Numbered from the stretch's first letter, positions 14,725 through 23,352 are shown. The stretch is 29,712 bases of DNA from JBEVEP01 sp040512755 (GCA_040512755.1 JBEVEP010000073.1:1-29712); one strand, 5' to 3'. Translations and numbers: made by a program. Notes: a model not told the origin generated them from the sequence alone.

Positions 14725-15642
14725 CTAATTCGGAAAATCGAGCCCCATCTCGCGGTAGCGTTCGGGGTCGTCGCCCCAGTTTTCGCGCACCTTGACGAAC
14801 AGGAAGAGGTGGACCGGCTGCTCCAAGATTTCGCCGATCTCCTTGCGCGCGGCCTGTCCTATCGCGCGGATGGTCTCCCCCTTGTGACCGAGTACGATCT
14901 TCTTCTGGCTATCGCGCTCGACATAAATGACCTGTTCGATGCGCACCGAACCGTCCTTCTTCTCCTCCCATTTCTCGGTCTCTATATGCGAGGAATAGGG
15001 CAGTTCCTGATGCAGCCGCAGATAAAGCTTCTCGCGCGTGATCTCCGCTGCGAGCTGGCGCATGGGCAGGTCGGAAATCTGATCCTCGGGGTAGTACCAC
15101 GGTCCTTCCGGCAGTGTGGCGGCGAGATAATCGAGCAGGTCGCGGCACCCTGAGCCGGTGAGCGCCGAAATCATGAAGGTTCGCACGAACTCGACGCGCT
15201 TGTTCGCTTCGGCGGTCAGCGTCAGCAGTTGCTCCGGCTTGACGCGATCGACCTTGTTGAGGATCAGGATTTTTGGCTGTCGAACATCGGCAAGATTTTT
15301 CAGGATCGTTTCCGCGTCTCCCTTGATGCCGCGCTCCGCGTCGATCAGCACCATGATGACATCGGCATCCTTGGCGCCGCCCCATGCGGTGGTCACCATC
15401 GCCTTGTCCAGCCTGCGGCGGGGCCGGAAAATGCCGGGCGTATCCACGAAGACGATCTGCGCATTCTCATGTGTCGCAATGCCGCGCACGATCGCCCGTG
15501 TCGTCTGCACCTTGTGCGTGACGATCGAGACCTTGGCCCCGACGAGCTGATTGACCAGTGTGGACTTGCCTGCGTTCGGCGCGCCGATCAGCGCAACGAA
15601 GCCTGACCGTGTGCCGGCGGATGTGCCTTCGCTCTCGCTCAT
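14725..15642 (-). CDS. era: GTPase Era
   Basis: This 305-residue protein has the GTPase motifs G1 GAPNAGKS (20-27), G3 DTPG, and G4 NKVD. A C-terminal KH domain contains VLGHKGETIRAIGQAARKEIGEIL, followed by LFLFVKVRENWGDDPERYREMGLDF. Era binds the 3' end of 16S rRNA and acts in 30S subunit maturation. The start at 15642 (MSESEGT) overlaps the rnc stop by 4 bases (ATGA), typical of translational coupling; an upstream ATG at 15666 would lie inside rnc. It ends 13 bases from the convergent MarR-GNAT gene instead of continuing into recO. Confidence 0.95.
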   Translation of the reverse strand: MSESEGTSAGTRSGFVALIGAPNAGKSTLVNQLVGAKVSIVTHKVQTTRAIVRGIATHENAQIVFVDTPGIFRPRRRLDKAMVTTAWGGAKDADVIMVLIDAERGIKGDAETILKNLADVRQPKILILNKVDRVKPEQLLTLTAEANKRVEFVRTFMISALTGSGCRDLLDYLAATLPEGPWYYPEDQISDLPMRQLAAEITREKLYLRLHQELPYSSHIETEKWEEKKDGSVRIEQVIYVERDSQKKIVLGHKGETIRAIGQAARKEIGEILEQPVHLFLFVKVRENWGDDPERYREMGLDFPN

Positions 15643-16358
15643 GAGGACGTCTCTTCTTCCTGCCAAACGCCTTCGCGAAGCAACACAGCGGTTGCCGCAG
15701 CCTGTTCGGCTTCGCGCTTCGATCTTCCGATCCCGGAGCCCGGTCCGTAGCGCCCGACGCGGACGCTCACGGTGAACAGCGGATCATGGTCCGGGCCTTC
15801 CCTGCCCTCAAGCGTGTAGACCGGCGCGACGCCGGCAGCCTGATGCGCCCATTCCTGCAGTTCCGTCTTGGGGTCGCGCCGCGCCGCGCCCGACGCCCTC
15901 GACCGTGGCTCCCAATAGCGCAGAATGAACCGTCGCGCGACTTCGAGCCCGCCTTCGAGGTAGAGCGCGGCAATGAGCGACTCCAGGGCATCGGCGCGCA
16001 GATTGACGCGCTTGCGGCCTTCGAGCGACCGGATTTCACTGCCGGCATGGATAAGCGAGGGCAGGCCGATCTCCTCGGCGATCTCGGAGAGCGTTTCGGC
16101 ATTCACGAGAGCATTCAGACGAAGCGAAAGCTCGCCTTCAGGTGCGGCGGGAAAGGCATTGAACAGAAGATCGGCAATGACGAGGCCAAGAACCCGGTCG
16201 CCGAGGAACTCAAGCCTCTCATAATCGGCTCCCGTCCCTCCCCTTGCGCTGGCATGAGTCAACGCCCTGCGCAGACGGACGTGGTCGCGGAACAGGTGGC
16301 CGGTCGGCTCCCTGAGCGCAATAGCCAGGGCCTCGCCCGTCAGCTTTCGTGTGGCCAT
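15639..16358 (-). CDS. rnc: ribonuclease III
   Basis: This 239-residue protein carries the RNase III signature ERLEFLGDRVLGLV (47-60) with the catalytic Glu50 and Asp54, and the second acidic pair in RADALESLIAALYLEGG. A double-stranded RNA-binding domain follows (PKTELQEWAHQ through GRSKREAEQAAATAVL). It cleaves double-stranded RNA in rRNA processing and mRNA turnover. It starts 12 bases after the lepB stop and overlaps era, so lepB-rnc-era form one operon. Confidence 0.95.
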   Translation of the reverse strand: MATRKLTGEALAIALREPTGHLFRDHVRLRRALTHASARGGTGADYERLEFLGDRVLGLVIADLLFNAFPAAPEGELSLRLNALVNAETLSEIAEEIGLPSLIHAGSEIRSLEGRKRVNLRADALESLIAALYLEGGLEVARRFILRYWEPRSRASGAARRDPKTELQEWAHQAAGVAPVYTLEGREGPDHDPLFTVSVRVGRYGPGSGIGRSKREAEQAAATAVLLREGVWQEEETSS

Positions 16359-16370
16359 GTCGCCACCGGC

Positions 16371-17120
16371 CTAGTGCACCGAGTTGAAGAAGCGCGACAG
16401 ACGCACGGATGTCGGCCACTTCCAGATCTCGAGCGGGCTTGCGCCGTCGGCAATCGAGAAGAAGATGATATTCGCGCGTCCGACCAGGTTTTCCTCCGGC
16501 ACAAATCCGACCGTGAAGCGGCTGTCGGTGGAGTTGTCGCGATTGTCGCCCATCATGAAATAGTGGCCCTCGGGAACGACGAACTCCCGTGTGTCGTCGC
16601 CGATCGAATTGGGCGACAGGTCGAGCGTATCGTAGGCAACTCCGTTCGGAAGCGTCTCGCGATAGACATCCACCGGGCGGTCGACTTCGGTGACGTCGGG
16701 ATTGTCGATCTGGCCAATTTTTTCGCGCGGAACCGCCTCGCCATTGATGAAAAGCTGTCCCGCTTTCATCTGCACGCGGTCGCCCGGCAGTCCGATCACG
16801 CGCTTGATGTAGTCGAGCGATGGATTGGGCGGGAACTTGAAGACGACGACATCACCGCGTTGAGGCTCGCTGCCCCAGATACGGCCGGAGAAAATCGGCG
16901 GAGAGAACGGCAGCGAATGACGCGAATAACCGTAGGCCCATTTGGTGACGAAGAGGTAGTCGCCCTCCAGCAGGGTCGGGCGCATCGAGCCCGACGGGAT
17001 CGAGAACGGTTGAAACAGCAGCGTGCGGATGACCAGCGCCAGGAGCAGCGCCTGGACGATGACGCTGACGGTTTCGCCAAGTCCGCCCGATTTCTTTTGC
17101 GATTTTTCCACCACGCTCAT
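16371..17120 (-). CDS. lepB: signal peptidase I
   Basis: This 249-residue protein has one N-terminal membrane segment (about 15-35) and then the Ser/Lys dyad. The nucleophile Ser45 lies in IPSGSMRPTL and the general base Lys106 in YIKRVIGLPGDRV. The GDNRDNSTDSR box of the family follows near residue 180. It cleaves signal peptides from exported proteins on the periplasmic side. I chose the ATG at 17120 (MSVVEKSQKK) with GAGGAC well placed upstream, over the in-frame ATG at 17180. About 101 bases separate it from acpS upstream. Confidence 0.95.
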   Translation of the reverse strand: MSVVEKSQKKSGGLGETVSVIVQALLLALVIRTLLFQPFSIPSGSMRPTLLEGDYLFVTKWAYGYSRHSLPFSPPIFSGRIWGSEPQRGDVVVFKFPPNPSLDYIKRVIGLPGDRVQMKAGQLFINGEAVPREKIGQIDNPDVTEVDRPVDVYRETLPNGVAYDTLDLSPNSIGDDTREFVVPEGHYFMMGDNRDNSTDSRFTVGFVPEENLVGRANIIFFSIADGASPLEIWKWPTSVRLSRFFNSVH

Positions 17121-17221
17121 GTCGTCCTCAATTGTATGCCGGGTTCTCTTAGCCACTTGCGGAGTATGGGGCAACGGCATTGGCCGGTTGCCGTCGCCGG
17201 GAGAGCGCAGAAGTGTGGCCG

Positions 17222-17623
17222 TTATTCGACCGCGACCGCCTCGATAATCACGAAAGCTTGGGCCAGGGGAAAATCATCGGTGATTGTCAGGTGGATCACG
17301 GCGCGGTGACCCGGAGGCAGCATACGTTCGAGGCGAACGGCCGCACCACCGGTCAGGTGCATGGTCGGCCTGCCGTTTGGCATGTTCACCACACCCATGT
17401 CGCGCCAGTAGACCCCATCCGAAAGACCGGTCCCCAGCGCCTTGGAGCACGCCTCCTTGGCAGCGAAGCGCTTGGCGTAGGATGCCGCACGCTCCCTCCG
17501 CCGCTCGGAACGCGCCCTTTCGATGTCCGTGAATATCCTCGAAATGAAGCGCTCGCCGTGGCGCTCAAGCGACTTCTCGATCCGCCTGATGTCGATGAGA
17601 TCGCTGCCGATGCCGATGATCAT
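17222..17623 (-). CDS. acpS: holo-[acyl-carrier-protein] synthase
   Basis: This 133-residue protein starts MIIGIGSDLIDIRRIE, with the Mg-binding Asp8. It has KRFAAKEACSKALGTG, with the second metal-binding Glu and CoA-contacting Lys. AcpS transfers 4'-phosphopantetheine from CoA to the conserved Ser of acyl carrier protein. The upstream in-frame ATG at 17716 lies inside pyrE and is rejected; the chosen start is 7 bases after the pyrE stop, so the two are co-transcribed. Confidence 0.95.
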   Translation of the reverse strand: MIIGIGSDLIDIRRIEKSLERHGERFISRIFTDIERARSERRRERAASYAKRFAAKEACSKALGTGLSDGVYWRDMGVVNMPNGRPTMHLTGGAAVRLERMLPPGHRAVIHLTITDDFPLAQAFVIIEAVAVE

Positions 17624-17630
17624 GCGCGCA

Positions 17631-18209
17631 TCATATGTTGCGGCTGCCCGGTTTGACCGGCGGAATGGCCGCCAGTTCCGGCGGAACCAGATCCGGTGGA
17701 TAGGCCGGCACCTCATATTCGGCGAGCGCGATCAGCGGAACGCCGACATCGCTCTTTCCGGCCGATCGATCGATGATGCAGGCGGCTGCGACGACGTCGC
17801 AGTCGAGCGCCTTCAGGCAGTCGACCGTTTCGCGGATCGACAGGCCGGTGGTGACGATGTCCTCGACGATGATGACGCGAGCGCCCTTCTCAACCTCGAA
17901 ACGCCGCAGCCGGAAGACGCCGTTCTCCCGTTCGACCCAGATCGCCGGGGCGCCGAGATGGCGGGATGTCTCATAGGCAGGGATCAGTCCGCCGATTGCC
18001 GGACCAACCACATAGTCGATCGGCCCGGCGACTTCTTCGCGAATCTTGCGAGCCAAGGCCCGGCAGAGTTTCTCCGTTTTGTCGGCATGCATGAAGACGC
18101 GCGCCTTCTGCAGGAAGATCGGACTGCGCAATCCGGACGTCAGAATGAAATGCCCCTCCAGCACAGCGCCGCTTTCGCGGAAAATGTCCAGCACGTCCTC
18201 AGTGTTCAT
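17631..18209 (-). CDS. pyrE: orotate phosphoribosyltransferase
   Basis: This 192-residue type I phosphoribosyltransferase makes orotidine 5'-phosphate from orotate and PRPP. The PRPP-binding motif appears as VIIVEDIVTTGLSIRE, and other family blocks are LTSGLRSPIFLQKARV and VVGPAIGGLIPAYE. I chose the ATG at 18209 (MNTEDVLDIF) with GAGGCT upstream; an ATG at 18245 would overlap the rsh stop. It is 32 bases after rsh. Its linkage with rsh and acpS is typical of rhizobia. Confidence 0.95.
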   Translation of the reverse strand: MNTEDVLDIFRESGAVLEGHFILTSGLRSPIFLQKARVFMHADKTEKLCRALARKIREEVAGPIDYVVGPAIGGLIPAYETSRHLGAPAIWVERENGVFRLRRFEVEKGARVIIVEDIVTTGLSIRETVDCLKALDCDVVAAACIIDRSAGKSDVGVPLIALAEYEVPAYPPDLVPPELAAIPPVKPGSRNI

Positions 18210-18241
18210 CGAATGGGTAGCCTCGCTTGTTCTCTGCAGGA

Positions 18242-20491
18242 TCAACCGTTGACGCGCCGCGCTTCGCTAACGCTGGAATTGTCCTTGAGTTGCGACAGGA
18301 GCCGGTTCAAATGCTTCAGGTCCCAGACTTCGAGATCGATCAGCATCTCGGTGAAATCCGGGGCTGTACGGATCATCGACAATGTGTGGATGTTCGCGTC
18401 ATTGGCCGCGATGACCTGGGCGATGTCAGCAAGCGACCCCGGAGCATTGATCGCCGTTACCGAAATCCGCGCCGGAAACCGCTCCTTGGTGTCCTCGTCG
18501 ATATCCCAGCGCACGTCGATCCAGCGCTCCGGCTGGTCGTCGAAAGCCGTCAGCGACGGCGACTGGATCGGATAGATCGTGATGCCGGAACCCGGTTGCA
18601 TGATACCAACGATACGATCGCCCGGCACCGCGCCTTCCGGCGCGAAACGGACAGGCAGGTCGCCGCGCACGCCCTTGATGGGGACCGCGTCTTCCCGCGC
18701 TTCCTTGCTATCGTCCCGCTTTTCGTTCCTGGCCTTGCGCGATGCGGTGCGGCCCGGAATCTGGAAGAGCATTCCGGCCGCGTTGCGAAGGTTGAACCAA
18801 CCTTCCTCGCGCGCCTTCGGCGCCTGGGTGATGCGCTCGTCCTTGAAGTCGGGATAGACCGCCTTCATCACGTCCGTCGAGGACAGCTCCCCGCGTCCGA
18901 CGGCGGCCAGCACATCCTCGATGTCCTTGCGCGCCAGGCGATGAAGAACCGGCTTCAGACTTTCCTTGGAGAAGGTTTTTCCGCCACGTTCGAAAGTGCG
19001 CTCCAGGATACGAATGCCAAGACCCGAATACTGCTTGCGTATGGCGTTCTTGGTCGCGCGCCGGATCGCAGAGCGCGCCTTGCCGGTGACAACCACCGAC
19101 TCCCACGCGGCCGGCGGGACCTGCGCCTTGGAGCGGATGATCTCGACTTCGTCTCCGTTTTTCAGTTCGGTCATCAGCGGCATGATGCGGCCGTTGATCT
19201 TGGCGCCGACGCAGGTGTCGCCCACGTCGGTATGGACGGCATAGGCGAAATCGATCGGCGTCGCCCCGCGCGGCAGCGCGATCAACCGGCCCTTGGGCGT
19301 AAAGCAGAAGACCTGATCCTGAAAGAGCTCCAGTTTGGTGTTCTCGAGGAAGTCCTCAGGATTGTCGCCTTCCGACAGGGCCTCGATCGTCCGCCGCAGC
19401 CATGCATAGGAATTGGTATCCTTGGAGATCGAATGGCTCGAGCCATTCATCTTGCCCCCGGTATCCTTGTAGATCGTGTGCGCAGCGACGCCGTATTCGG
19501 CGATCCTGTTCATCTCATGCGTGCGGATCTGCAGTTCGATCCGCTGACGTGACGGGCCGACAATCGTCGTATGGATGGAGCGATAGTCGTTTTGCTTCGG
19601 CGTCGAGATGTAGTCCTTGAAGCGTCCAGGCACCATCGACCAGGTGGTATGGATCGCGCCTAGCGACCGGTAGCATTCTTCGACCGAATCGACGATGACG
19701 CGGAAACCGAAGATATCCGACAGTTGCTCGAAGGAGAGCGCCTTCGCTTCCATCTTCCGAAAGACCGACCACGGCTTCTTCTGGCGGCTCTTAACCTCCG
19801 CCTTCAGCTTGTATTTCGCGAAGAGTTCCGAGAGCGACTTCTCGATCTCGCTGATGACGCCGCGGTTGCGTTCGAACGTGTCGGCAAGGCGCGCCGTGAC
19901 CGTGCGGTAAGCCTCCGGATTGATGTAGCGGAAGGCAAGCTCTTCCAGTTCCTCGCGCATGCCTTGCATGCCCATGCGGCCGGCGAGCGGGGCATAGATG
20001 TCCATCGTCTCTTCGGCGATGCGAAGTCGCTTGTGCTCGGGCACGTGGTCCAGCGTGCGCATGTTGTGCAGCCGGTCCGCCAGCTTGACCAGCAGCACGC
20101 GGACATCTTCCGAGATTGCAAGCAGCAGCTTGCGCAGGTTCTCCGCCTGCTCGGCCTTCTTCGAGACAAGGTCGAGTTTCTTCAGCTTCGTCAGGCCTTC
20201 GACCAGCTTGCCGAGATCAGCGCCGAACAGTTCGTCGATCTCCTGCCGGGTCGCGGTCGTGTCCTCGATCGTGTCATGCAGAAGGGCAACGGCAATCGTC
20301 GCCTCGTCCATATGCATGTCGGTCAGGATCGCGGCAACCTCGAGCGGATGCGAAAAATAAGGATCGCCCGAGGCTCGCCTCTGATGGCCATGTTTCTGCA
20401 TTGCATAAACATATGCCTTGTTGAGGAGCCCCTCGTTCACATCGGGCTTGTAGCGCTGGACGCGCTCGACAAGCTCGTATTGACGCATCAT
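18242..20491 (-). CDS. rsh: bifunctional (p)ppGpp synthetase/hydrolase, RelA/SpoT homologue
   Basis: This 749-residue protein has four domains in order. The HD hydrolase (about 30-190) has His48 in YFSHPLEV and His72-Asp73 in LLHDTIEDT. The synthetase (about 230-350) has FGFRVIVDSVEECY, NDYRSIHT and IELQIRTHEM; its RFKD motif (the RxKD class) fits a bifunctional enzyme. A TGS domain (about 395-455) has LPRGATPIDFAYAVHTDVG, and a C-terminal ACT domain follows (about 670-745). It makes and degrades (p)ppGpp in starvation. ATG at 20491 or 20488 are both possible starts. A terminator-like hairpin separates it from rpoZ. Confidence 0.96.
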   Translation of the reverse strand: MMRQYELVERVQRYKPDVNEGLLNKAYVYAMQKHGHQRRASGDPYFSHPLEVAAILTDMHMDEATIAVALLHDTIEDTTATRQEIDELFGADLGKLVEGLTKLKKLDLVSKKAEQAENLRKLLLAISEDVRVLLVKLADRLHNMRTLDHVPEHKRLRIAEETMDIYAPLAGRMGMQGMREELEELAFRYINPEAYRTVTARLADTFERNRGVISEIEKSLSELFAKYKLKAEVKSRQKKPWSVFRKMEAKALSFEQLSDIFGFRVIVDSVEECYRSLGAIHTTWSMVPGRFKDYISTPKQNDYRSIHTTIVGPSRQRIELQIRTHEMNRIAEYGVAAHTIYKDTGGKMNGSSHSISKDTNSYAWLRRTIEALSEGDNPEDFLENTKLELFQDQVFCFTPKGRLIALPRGATPIDFAYAVHTDVGDTCVGAKINGRIMPLMTELKNGDEVEIIRSKAQVPPAAWESVVVTGKARSAIRRATKNAIRKQYSGLGIRILERTFERGGKTFSKESLKPVLHRLARKDIEDVLAAVGRGELSSTDVMKAVYPDFKDERITQAPKAREEGWFNLRNAAGMLFQIPGRTASRKARNEKRDDSKEAREDAVPIKGVRGDLPVRFAPEGAVPGDRIVGIMQPGSGITIYPIQSPSLTAFDDQPERWIDVRWDIDEDTKERFPARISVTAINAPGSLADIAQVIAANDANIHTLSMIRTAPDFTEMLIDLEVWDLKHLNRLLSQLKDNSSVSEARRVNG

Positions 20492-20520
20492 GGGCGAATT
20501 CCGGTCGCTAAAAATGAATC

Positions 20521-20548
20521 ATGCGCCGCATCGACTGATGCGGCGCAT
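20521..20548 (-). terminator. hairpin between rpoZ and rsh, terminator-like
   Basis: ATGCGCCGCATC and GATGCGGCGCAT form a perfect 12-base stem with the loop GACT. Read on the minus strand it is followed by GATTCATTTTTAG, so it could end or attenuate the rpoZ transcript before rsh. The U-tract starts 5 bases after the stem, making it an imperfect terminator. Confidence 0.5.
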
Positions 20549-20603
20549 GTCATAAATAGCTACGAATGCACCGCCAAGGAAGTGGCAGCAGCAGTCAGAA
20601 TGC

Positions 20604-21005
20604 TCAGTAGTCGTCGCTTTTCTCTGGCGGAACAAGACCTTCGATGCCGGCGAGCAGGTCCTCTTCCGTCATACGGTCGAAGGCGATGTTATCGTCCTCG
20701 CGATCGGCGTCGGTCGAGGCGGCAGCAACATCGGACTGGTCGGTGATTTCCTGACCGTCGGCTTCAGGCTCATCGACTTCGACGTGTTTCTGAAGAGAAT
20801 GGATCAGGTCTTCCTTGAGGTCGCCGGGGGAGAGCGTCTCGTCAGCGATCTCACGCAGCGCCACGACCGGGTTTTTATCATTGTCGCGATCGACCGTGAT
20901 CGGCGCTCCTTGCGAGATCTGGCGAGCCCGATGGCCGGCGAGAAGGACAAGCTCAAAGCGATTGTCGACCTTGTCGATGCAATCTTCAACGGTTACGCGG
21001 GCCAT
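20604..21005 (-). CDS. rpoZ: RNA polymerase omega subunit
   Basis: This 133-residue protein begins MARVTVEDCIDKVDNRFELVLLAGHRARQI, the conserved omega N-terminus that wraps the C-terminal tail of the beta' subunit. DKNPVVALREIADETLSP follows, and the long acidic C-terminal tail is typical of alphaproteobacteria. AAAGGGG precedes the ATG. Omega aids core polymerase assembly, and in some bacteria forms part of the ppGpp site. The gene next to it is rsh, which makes ppGpp, an order conserved in many proteobacteria. Confidence 0.95.
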   Translation of the reverse strand: MARVTVEDCIDKVDNRFELVLLAGHRARQISQGAPITVDRDNDKNPVVALREIADETLSPGDLKEDLIHSLQKHVEVDEPEADGQEITDQSDVAAASTDADREDDNIAFDRMTEEDLLAGIEGLVPPEKSDDY

Positions 21006-21048
21006 GGATCGCCCCTTTCATGCATTGGATGTCACGGAAATTTAGCGG

Positions 21049-21077
21049 TCCATAACCTGAACCGTCCAGAAATTCAA
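21049..21077 (-). promoter_or_regulatory. candidate sigma-70 promoter of rpoZ
   Basis: On the minus strand TTGAAT (21077-21072) and TATGGA (21054-21049) are separated by 17 bases, about 44 bases before the rpoZ ATG. The -35 is CTTGAA, close to the alphaproteobacterial CTTGAC. The -10 is only a partial match. Confidence 0.4.
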
Positions 21078-21128
21078 GCAGGACGCCCATCGTGACACGG
21101 CAAAGAACATATGCGATGGTTTAAAAGG

Positions 21129-21158
21129 TGGAGTTGAGCGACTCCATCACATTTTTTT
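21129..21158 (+). terminator. hairpin with U-tract in the rpoZ/NYN intergenic region
   Basis: TGGAGT and ACTCCA enclose the loop TGAGCG, followed by TCACATTTTTTT on the plus strand. It has terminator form but no plus-strand gene precedes it, since rpoZ lies on the minus strand. It could end a small RNA starting near 21010-21100, or be chance. Confidence 0.35.
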
Positions 21159-21285
21159 ACTTTATTAGCTGAGCCTCTTGGAATGTTCAGTGCCCTGCCT
21201 TATTTCCGAAGCAGGAGGCGACGCATTCCGCCACGTAAAACGCAAACGAGATTGCTGATCGTTTATTGAAGTAAGGATTTTCCGC

Positions 21286-21870
21286 ATGTTCGACCCTCGC
21301 GAGAAGATCGCTTTGTTCATCGATGGGGCGAATCTTTATGCCACATCTCGCGCCCTGGGCTTCGACATTGACTACCGGAAGCTGCTCGCGTGTTTCCAGA
21401 AGCGTGGCTATCTGCTGCGCGCCTACTACTACACCGCGCTCATCGAGGACCAGGAGTATTCGTCGATCCGTCCCCTGATCGACTGGCTGGATTACAATGG
21501 CTACAAGGTCGTGACCAAGCCAGCAAAGGAGTTCACCGACTCGACGGGCCGGCGCAAGATCAAGGGCAATATGGATATCGAGCTGACTGTCGACGCGCTC
21601 GAGCTCTCGGAAGACGTCGATCATTATGTCATCTTCTCCGGCGATGGGGATTTCAGGACGCTTGTCGAGGCGCTGCAGCGCCGGGGGCGCAAGGTCAGCG
21701 TGGTCTCCACCATGGCCTCACAGCCGCCGATGATTTCCGACGATTTGCGCCGGCAGGCCGATCATTTCATCGATCTTATGGCTCTCAAGAGCGAGATCGG
21801 ACGCGACCCATCCGAACGGCCTGCCCGGCGCCCCGAACCCGCCGAAGCTGACGACGACGAATCCTACTGA
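21286..21870 (+). CDS. NYN-domain (LabA/DUF88-like) protein
   Basis: This 194-residue protein has a NYN domain, a PIN-like nuclease fold. Its acidic residues appear in IALFIDGANLYA (Asp13), KGNMDIELTVDALEL, and VIFSGDGDFRTLVEAL. A helix with SDDLRRQADHFIDL follows, then a charged tail rich in Arg, Pro, Asp and Glu. NYN proteins of this type are predicted metal-dependent RNases, and LabA members affect expression in cyanobacteria; the alphaproteobacterial substrate is unknown. TAAGGA stands 10 bases before the ATG. The glycosylase gene starts 4 bases after its stop, suggesting co-transcription. Confidence 0.88.
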   Translation: MFDPREKIALFIDGANLYATSRALGFDIDYRKLLACFQKRGYLLRAYYYTALIEDQEYSSIRPLIDWLDYNGYKVVTKPAKEFTDSTGRRKIKGNMDIELTVDALELSEDVDHYVIFSGDGDFRTLVEALQRRGRKVSVVSTMASQPPMISDDLRRQADHFIDLMALKSEIGRDPSERPARRPEPAEADDDESY

Positions 21871-21874
21871 ACAC

Positions 21875-22537
21875 ATGCCTGACAATCTGTCGCTTCTCGC
21901 GGAGCCGTCGCGCGACTGCCCGCTGTGTCCCCGCCTGCACGATTTCATTGCTTCATGGCGCGCACGCGAGCCGGGCTGGTTCAATGCTCCGGTCCCAACC
22001 TTCATGCCTCCAGAAGGAGAGGGTTCAGTCCGATTTCTGATTGTCGGTCTCGCGCCTGGTCTCAGAGGGGCGAATCGCACTGGCCGCCCGTTTACCGGCG
22101 ACTATGCTGGCAATCTCCTCTACGAGACGCTGATCCGCTTCGGTTTCGCCACGGGATCGTATGCGGCGCGGCCGGACGACGGGCTGACGTTGATCGGCAC
22201 CGCGATCACCAACGCCGTGCGTTGTGTTCCGCCGGAGAACAAGCCGATCGGCGAAGAGATCAACACATGCCGTGGCTTTCTCAAGCCGACGATCGCCCGA
22301 TTTCCGAATCTGGAAGCCGTCCTGACGCTCGGAACCATCGCACACCAGACGGTTGTCCGTGCCGTTGGCGCACGTGTCGCAACCCTGCCCTTCAAGCACG
22401 GCGCGCAACAAAAGACCGGTAGTCTGACACTCTTTTCCAGCTATCACTGCTCCCGTTACAACACCAATACAGGCGTGCTGACGGAAGAAATGTTCGTGAG
22501 TGTTTTCAGCGAGATAAGAGAATTCCTGAAAGCCTGA
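21875..22537 (+). CDS. family 5 (UDGb-type) uracil-DNA glycosylase
   Basis: This 220-residue protein has four Cys positioned for a 4Fe-4S cluster (C15 and C18 in DCPLCPR, C117 in AVRCVPPENKP, C132 in INTCRGFL). Motif 1 reads GLAPGLRGANRTGRPFTGD (58-76) and motif 2 SSYHCSRYNTNTGVLT. Motif 1 lacks the polar catalytic Asp/Asn seen in families 1-4, which points to the UDGb (family 5) class. These enzymes remove uracil, and often hypoxanthine or xanthine, from DNA. The start is 4 bases after the NYN gene stop. It ends facing the muramidase gene. Confidence 0.88.
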   Translation: MPDNLSLLAEPSRDCPLCPRLHDFIASWRAREPGWFNAPVPTFMPPEGEGSVRFLIVGLAPGLRGANRTGRPFTGDYAGNLLYETLIRFGFATGSYAARPDDGLTLIGTAITNAVRCVPPENKPIGEEINTCRGFLKPTIARFPNLEAVLTLGTIAHQTVVRAVGARVATLPFKHGAQQKTGSLTLFSSYHCSRYNTNTGVLTEEMFVSVFSEIREFLKA

Positions 22538-22567
22538 GCGGACGAGGTTGTCCGACCGCAAAGGGCT

Positions 22568-22585
22568 GAAACGCCTGGGCGTTTC
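22568..22585. terminator. weak hairpin between convergent genes
   Basis: GAAACGC and GCGTTTC pair around CTGG in the 83-base gap between the convergent glycosylase and muramidase genes. No U-tract follows, so an intrinsic terminator is doubtful. Confidence 0.3.
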
Positions 22586-22620
22586 TCGCCGGCCGGCGGG
22601 TATTGACGGCTCCGCGGAGT

Positions 22621-23352
22621 CTATCGGGACGCATCCTGCAGAGCCGATGGCTGCCGATCGAAGAGTTCCGCCAATCTAGACGGTCCGCCCTGAAGAACGT
22701 TCAGGTCCACGTCACCTTCGATCCCGTCCACGCGACCCTGATTGTGGTACTGCCAGTAGGTCCACGTGTCATCGGCGGGCTGCCTGACCAGCGACCGAAC
22801 CCACCGCTCCCGGACGGGCATGTGATCAGCATACGCATCGCTGGCCTCGCCGATGAGATAAATGATTGCATGCTTTCCAAAGGCAGGTTCCACCAATCCA
22901 AGGAATGCATCGAGCTCGGCTCTGAGCTCCTCGCCTGTCGGGCGATTGGCGCAATTGCCGACGAACTCGATGTCGACCACCGGCGGCAACAGGGGCTGGT
23001 CGCGCGGCACTACCGAGATGAAATTTCGAGCCTGGTCGGCCCCGGGCCTGCAGAACGTGAAGAAATGGTAGGCGCCCACTGCCAGGCCCACCGCCCGCGC
23101 CCGCGGCAAATTCTCGGCGAAGGTCGTGTCGACATGATCGCCGCCTTCCGTCGCCTTGATGATGGCGAAGGCGACATCATCGGCAGCGACCCGCTGCCAA
23201 TGGATCTCGCCCTGATGATGTGAAACGTCGATGCCCCGGACCGGATATCTGCTCCGGTCAGGGGAAAATGGCGCGAGGTAGGCGAAGTAAAATACGCTGC
23301 CCGCAACGCCAAGACACACCAGGCCTGCGGCAATGACGACAAGGCGAAGCAT
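22621..23352 (-). CDS. membrane-anchored GH25 muramidase
   Basis: This 243-residue protein has an uncleaved-looking N-terminal hydrophobic segment (about 5-27, VVIAAGLVCLGVAGSVFYFAYL). A glycoside hydrolase family 25 barrel follows. Family blocks are RGIDVSHHQGEIHW, AIIKATEGG, VGAYHFF, the catalytic VVDIEF (Asp127, Glu129), and WQYHNQGRVDGIEGDVDLNVLQG at the C-terminus. GH25 enzymes cleave the MurNAc-GlcNAc bond of peptidoglycan. I chose the ATG at 23352; a TTG at 23364 would add four residues, and neither has a strong ribosome site. Its role may be wall remodelling. Confidence 0.88.
   Translation of the reverse strand: MLRLVVIAAGLVCLGVAGSVFYFAYLAPFSPDRSRYPVRGIDVSHHQGEIHWQRVAADDVAFAIIKATEGGDHVDTTFAENLPRARAVGLAVGAYHFFTFCRPGADQARNFISVVPRDQPLLPPVVDIEFVGNCANRPTGEELRAELDAFLGLVEPAFGKHAIIYLIGEASDAYADHMPVRERWVRSLVRQPADDTWTYWQYHNQGRVDGIEGDVDLNVLQGGPSRLAELFDRQPSALQDASR

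Noticed and set aside
15786..17309. 507-codon plus-strand ORF
   Set aside because: It lies opposite rnc, lepB and the end of acpS, whose motifs are complete on the minus strand; the plus-strand product is Arg/Asp/His-rich with no recognisable domain, typical of an antisense frame in high-GC DNA.
18227..19552. 441-codon plus-strand ORF
   Set aside because: It lies antisense to the ACT and TGS regions of rsh and shows no domain of its own.
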